A stretch of DNA of 52,581 nt, from NCBI GenBank assembly GCA_964420985.1, contig CAYQUT010000018.1, positions 1 through 52,581 on the forward strand, read 5' to 3'. Each line of letters starts with the position of its first letter. Position 1 is the stretch's first letter. The stretch comes from CAMCTV01 sp964420985. GTDB lineage: Bacteria > Bacteroidota > Bacteroidia > Flavobacteriales_D > Sanyastnellaceae. This document shows positions 50,314 through 52,581 of the stretch, in pieces. The position numbers and the translations under genes were made by a program. The notes under the pieces are model-generated. The model was not told the origin of the DNA. It was given only the letters and a program-made list of their open reading frames with translations, and did not search any database.

Positions 50314-51225
50314 TTAGTCGAGCCAAGAGAAGTGCTTGGTAATGATTTCGACACGATGTTTTTTCACATGGTTCAGGTATTGTTCTGCAAGAAAGGATAG
50401 TTTTTTCTCACTAAGCCAGACCAAGCGCCAGACAGTCCTAATGGGCAGGCCTGGAATAGGAATTATTTCGAGTTGGTGATTGTTGAGTTCGTTTTTAATC
50501 CCAATAATTGGCATGATAGAATAGCCCATTCCTGATAATATGGCTTGTTTTACAGCCTCATTAGAGGTAAGCTCAAGGGGTTTGATGGGTTGGATTTTTT
50601 TTCTTTCGATAAATTTTTCCATGGTTTGCCGGGTACCTGATCCTACTTCTCTATAGATCAGAGGTGAGCACGCTGAAATGTTCTTTGGATTTTTTTTATG
50701 TTTAATTTTTGTTTGACCAATCATGTAAAGTTTGTTGTCTATTAAGTCAATTTTATTTAAGTTTAATTCATTGGGCACAATAGAAACAAGTGCGAAATCC
50801 ACTTCGTTGTTCTTCAGTGATTGTATTACCTGTTGCTTATTGGATACATCCATCTTCAGTTCAATCATAGGGTGTTTGGATAGAAAATCACTGAGAAAAT
50901 AGGGCATTACATATTTTCCTGTAGATACCACAGCAATTTTCAATGGCCCCTGTAATTGTCCTGATTGGGTCTTTGTAAGTTGATTGATGTTGTCTGCATT
51001 GCGAATGAGGTCTTGGATTTTTACATCTATTTCACGCCCAAAGGGTGTGATATAAATTTTTTTTCCGATGGTCTCAAATAACTGTTGATCAAAGGTTTTC
51101 TGGAAATTTTTTAATTGAATGGATACTGCGGGTTGTGTAAGATGGAGACGCTCTGCTGTAAGGGTTACACTCTTCGTCTGAACAAGATTGTGAAAAATGA
51201 TGAGTTGTTGCAATGTAAAATTCAT
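50314..51225 (-). CDS. LysR family transcriptional regulator
   Basis: A 303-residue LysR-type regulator. The N-terminal helix-turn-helix spans about 4-62 (LIIFHNLVQTKSVTLTAERL, TQPAVSIQLKNF), followed by a linker helix and the two-lobed effector domain (from LKIAVVSTGKYVMPYFL to the C-terminus) with REVGSGTRQTMEKF, similar to CbbR/CysB-type effector sites. It is divergent from the small membrane protein and SbtA genes, with a palindrome in the shared intergenic region, so it likely controls bicarbonate uptake, as CbbR-like or CmpR-like regulators do in autotrophs. The ligand is unknown. Confidence 0.93.
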   Translation of the reverse strand: MNFTLQQLIIFHNLVQTKSVTLTAERLHLTQPAVSIQLKNFQKTFDQQLFETIGKKIYITPFGREIDVKIQDLIRNADNINQLTKTQSGQLQGPLKIAVVSTGKYVMPYFLSDFLSKHPMIELKMDVSNKQQVIQSLKNNEVDFALVSIVPNELNLNKIDLIDNKLYMIGQTKIKHKKNPKNISACSPLIYREVGSGTRQTMEKFIERKKIQPIKPLELTSNEAVKQAILSGMGYSIMPIIGIKNELNNHQLEIIPIPGLPIRTVWRLVWLSEKKLSFLAEQYLNHVKKHRVEIITKHFSWLD

Positions 51226-51234
51226 AATTATTAT

Positions 51235-51249
51235 TTATGTTGTACATAA
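51235..51249. promoter_or_regulatory. Candidate LysR operator
   Basis: TTATGT-TGT-ACATAA is a perfect six-base inverted repeat between the divergent lysR start (51225) and the small membrane protein (51296), in the position and size expected for a LysR-type site. Confidence 0.65.
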
Positions 51250-51295
51250 CAAATATAAATGAAAACGATAAATAAAATTCAATCATTTTTGCGGC

Positions 51296-51460
51296 ATGAT
51301 TCAGAATGGGATGTCAACTCGTTTTACTTCGATGTTTTTTGTTTTGAGTATAGTACTCTTTGGAATAGGCCTTTTCATTGATGACTATTTAATGGGCACC
51401 TGCCTGCAGAGTATTGGTATCACTGGTTTTTTATCGTTCATCAAAGGCAAAAACAAGTAG
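51296..51460 (+). CDS. Small membrane protein upstream of SbtA (54 aa)
   Basis: A reading frame from ATG at 51296 to TAG at 51458-51460. After a polar start (MIQNGMSTRF) it has a hydrophobic segment TSMFFVLSIVLFGIGLFI, then DDYLMGTC and a second weaker hydrophobic stretch ending in a basic tail (FIKGKNK). It is probably an inner-membrane protein with one helix or a hairpin. It ends one base before the SbtA start, so translation of the two is likely coupled. I do not recognise the family; a DUF2892-like relation is possible. A role as a partner of SbtA is inferred only from position. Confidence 0.7.
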   Translation: MIQNGMSTRFTSMFFVLSIVLFGIGLFIDDYLMGTCLQSIGITGFLSFIKGKNK

Positions 51461-51461
51461 T

Positions 51462-52418
51462 ATGAGTGGTCAAGAAATTTTAATTAATCTATCTAATCCT
51501 ACCATTTTATTTTTTCTTTTGGGAGTGATAGCTGTTCTTTTGAAAAGTGATTTGGAGATTCCTGCGTCATCGAGTAAGTTTATATCATTGTACTTGTTGT
51601 TTGCCATCGGATTCAAGGGTGGGCAAGAATTGGCGCATGAATCCATTAATGCAGAGGTGATTTTCTCTTTGCTGTTGGGTCTTGTTATCTCGATTTTCAT
51701 TCCTTTGTACACCTTCTATTTGTTGCGGTTGAAATTGGATGTCCAAAATGCTGCAGCCGTATCAGCCTCCTATGGGTCCGTGAGCGCGGTGACGTTTGTG
51801 GCAGCGATGTCTGTTTTGGAATTTCATGGTCGGCAAAGTGGGGGGCATATGGTGGCAGTGATGGCGCTCATGGAGTCGCCAGCCATCATGGTGGGAGTTG
51901 CATTATTGACTCTGTATGGCACCGAAAATAAGAGTGCTCTCTCAATGAAGAAAGTTGCTCGACATGCCTTGACCAATGGAAGTGTGTTATTGATTTTAGG
52001 GAGTCTGTTGATTGGATTTGTGGCGGATGAAAAACAAGCGGAGGGAATACGACCTTTTACTACGGATATTTTCAAAGGATTTCTTGCGCTCTTTTTGTTA
52101 GAGATGGGAATGGTTACGGCGAGGAGATTTTCGGCGTTTAAAAAATATGGCGGGTGGCTGACAGTCTTTGGGATTGTCATTCCATTGGTGAATGGAACGC
52201 TGATTGCCTATTGTAGTCAATGGGTGACAGCGGATGCAGCCAATCGATTTGTATTTGCTGTTTTAGCAGCAAGCGCTTCTTATATCGCTGTTCCGGCGGC
52301 CATGCGTATGGCAGCACCTCAGGCCGATCCCGGATTGTATGTTCCTATGGCTTTGGGGATAACGTTTCCTGTAAACCTAACCATTGGAATGCCCTTTTAT
52401 TGGTGGATTGTAGGCTGA
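51462..52418 (+). CDS. sbtA: Sodium-dependent bicarbonate transporter SbtA
   Basis: A 318-residue transporter with about ten membrane helices in two inverted halves, the SbtA layout. FAIGFKGGQELAHE, VSASYGSVSAVTFVAAMSVLE and the matching second-half SYIAVPAAMRMAAPQADPG contain the residues that bind Na+ and bicarbonate in SbtA. The frame runs back to 51414, but that part overlaps the small membrane gene, and the ATG at 51462 gives the usual N-terminus. There is no SbtB gene directly behind it. In a heterotroph it may supply bicarbonate to anaplerotic carboxylases or help at high pH. Control by the divergent LysR gene is likely. Confidence 0.92.
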   Translation: MSGQEILINLSNPTILFFLLGVIAVLLKSDLEIPASSSKFISLYLLFAIGFKGGQELAHESINAEVIFSLLLGLVISIFIPLYTFYLLRLKLDVQNAAAVSASYGSVSAVTFVAAMSVLEFHGRQSGGHMVAVMALMESPAIMVGVALLTLYGTENKSALSMKKVARHALTNGSVLLILGSLLIGFVADEKQAEGIRPFTTDIFKGFLALFLLEMGMVTARRFSAFKKYGGWLTVFGIVIPLVNGTLIAYCSQWVTADAANRFVFAVLAASASYIAVPAAMRMAAPQADPGLYVPMALGITFPVNLTIGMPFYWWIVG

Positions 52419-52484
52419 GGTATTGAATTTCCATTCCCTAAATAGTACGGAATGGTCAAATGGATGTGTTAATTTTATGGCCAT

Positions 52485-52581
52485 ATGCCCAAGCCCCGTT
52501 ACCAACTCAAATCCGACACAATAAAAAACCTATTGCAGGCTTTGCAGGACAAGACGGGTGTTAAACTATTTGCACATAGCG
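52485..52581 (+). CDS. Partial CDS at the right edge
   Basis: From ATG at 52485 the frame is open to the window end and reads MPKPRYQLKSDTIKNLLQ and onward, a basic, helical start. The ATG at 52477 in another frame soon meets a stop. Too little is present to name a family. It lies 66 bases after sbtA with no clear terminator between. Confidence 0.45.
   Translation, partial: MPKPRYQLKSDTIKNLLQALQDKTGVKLFAHS

Overview
The window comes from a member of the Bacteroidota, most likely a marine member of the Flavobacteriales. Four things in the sequence point there: C-terminal type IX secretion (T9SS) sorting domains on several large secreted proteins, promoters with the Bacteroidota -33 TTTG and -7 TAnnTTTG boxes, a TonB receptor/DUF4249 pair, and families such as DUF6428, RmuC and the short HTH-like N-terminus typical of this phylum. 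The exact genus cannot be read from the sequence. No rRNA, tRNA, CRISPR array or insertion sequence was seen.

Layout. 1-640: a four-helix-bundle gene between arrays of a degenerate TACTGAG/TACTGAA heptamer, the right array folding into a long imperfect hairpin. 642-1039: the tmRNA gene ssrA (minus). 1113-2947: a GT11 fucosyltransferase, then two rhodaneses and a thioredoxin. 3041-24883: a large beta-glucan (laminarin-like) utilisation locus. 24955-31673: a DsbA-like protein, RmuC, a TonB receptor with DUF4249 lipoprotein, DUF2721 and a pirin with a Tat-like leader. 31686-39291: an ethanolamine-to-acetyl-CoA cluster (Tat-tagged EutB-EutC fusion, acetyl-CoA synthetase, DUF779, aldehyde dehydrogenase) beside an AraC regulator. 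39337-42016: an arsenic operon (ArsR, DUF6428, arsenate reductase-like phosphatase, ACR3), the last gene split by a false assembly gap. 42274-46517: a GT-C membrane glycosyltransferase, a GreA/B-tail protein, three small charged proteins and a protein with an HTH-like N-terminus. 46514-49121: metB-hom behind a SAM-I riboswitch. 49305-52418: Crp/Fnr regulator, small unknown protein, and a LysR regulator divergent from a small membrane protein plus an SbtA-type bicarbonate transporter. A new reading frame begins at the right edge.

The most unusual system is the glucan locus. It encodes a secreted GH16, a lipoprotein GH16, a GH3, a clan GH-A hydrolase, two beta-barrel outer-membrane proteins without TonB plug domains, two lipoproteins with lectin-like folds, a YHYH protein, and three T9SS-exported proteins of 439, 930 and 1521 residues built from cysteine-rich modules resembling the CBM48/AMPK glycogen-binding fold. 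It has no SusC or SusD. A Nudix-fold regulator with a decayed catalytic box lies in the middle. All three module-protein genes share one promoter design: TTTTTG, 18 bp, a TAnnTTnG-like box, with a TTGT-N7-ACAA palindrome over the -33 box and spacer. One copy abuts the regulator's own start codon and another lies between the divergent 439-residue gene and the eight-gene operon, so one regulator could control the whole locus.

The ethanolamine cluster reads as a complete route without a microcompartment: ethanolamine to acetaldehyde and ammonia, acetaldehyde to acetate, acetate to acetyl-CoA. The Tat-like leader on the lyase is unexpected for a cobalamin enzyme.
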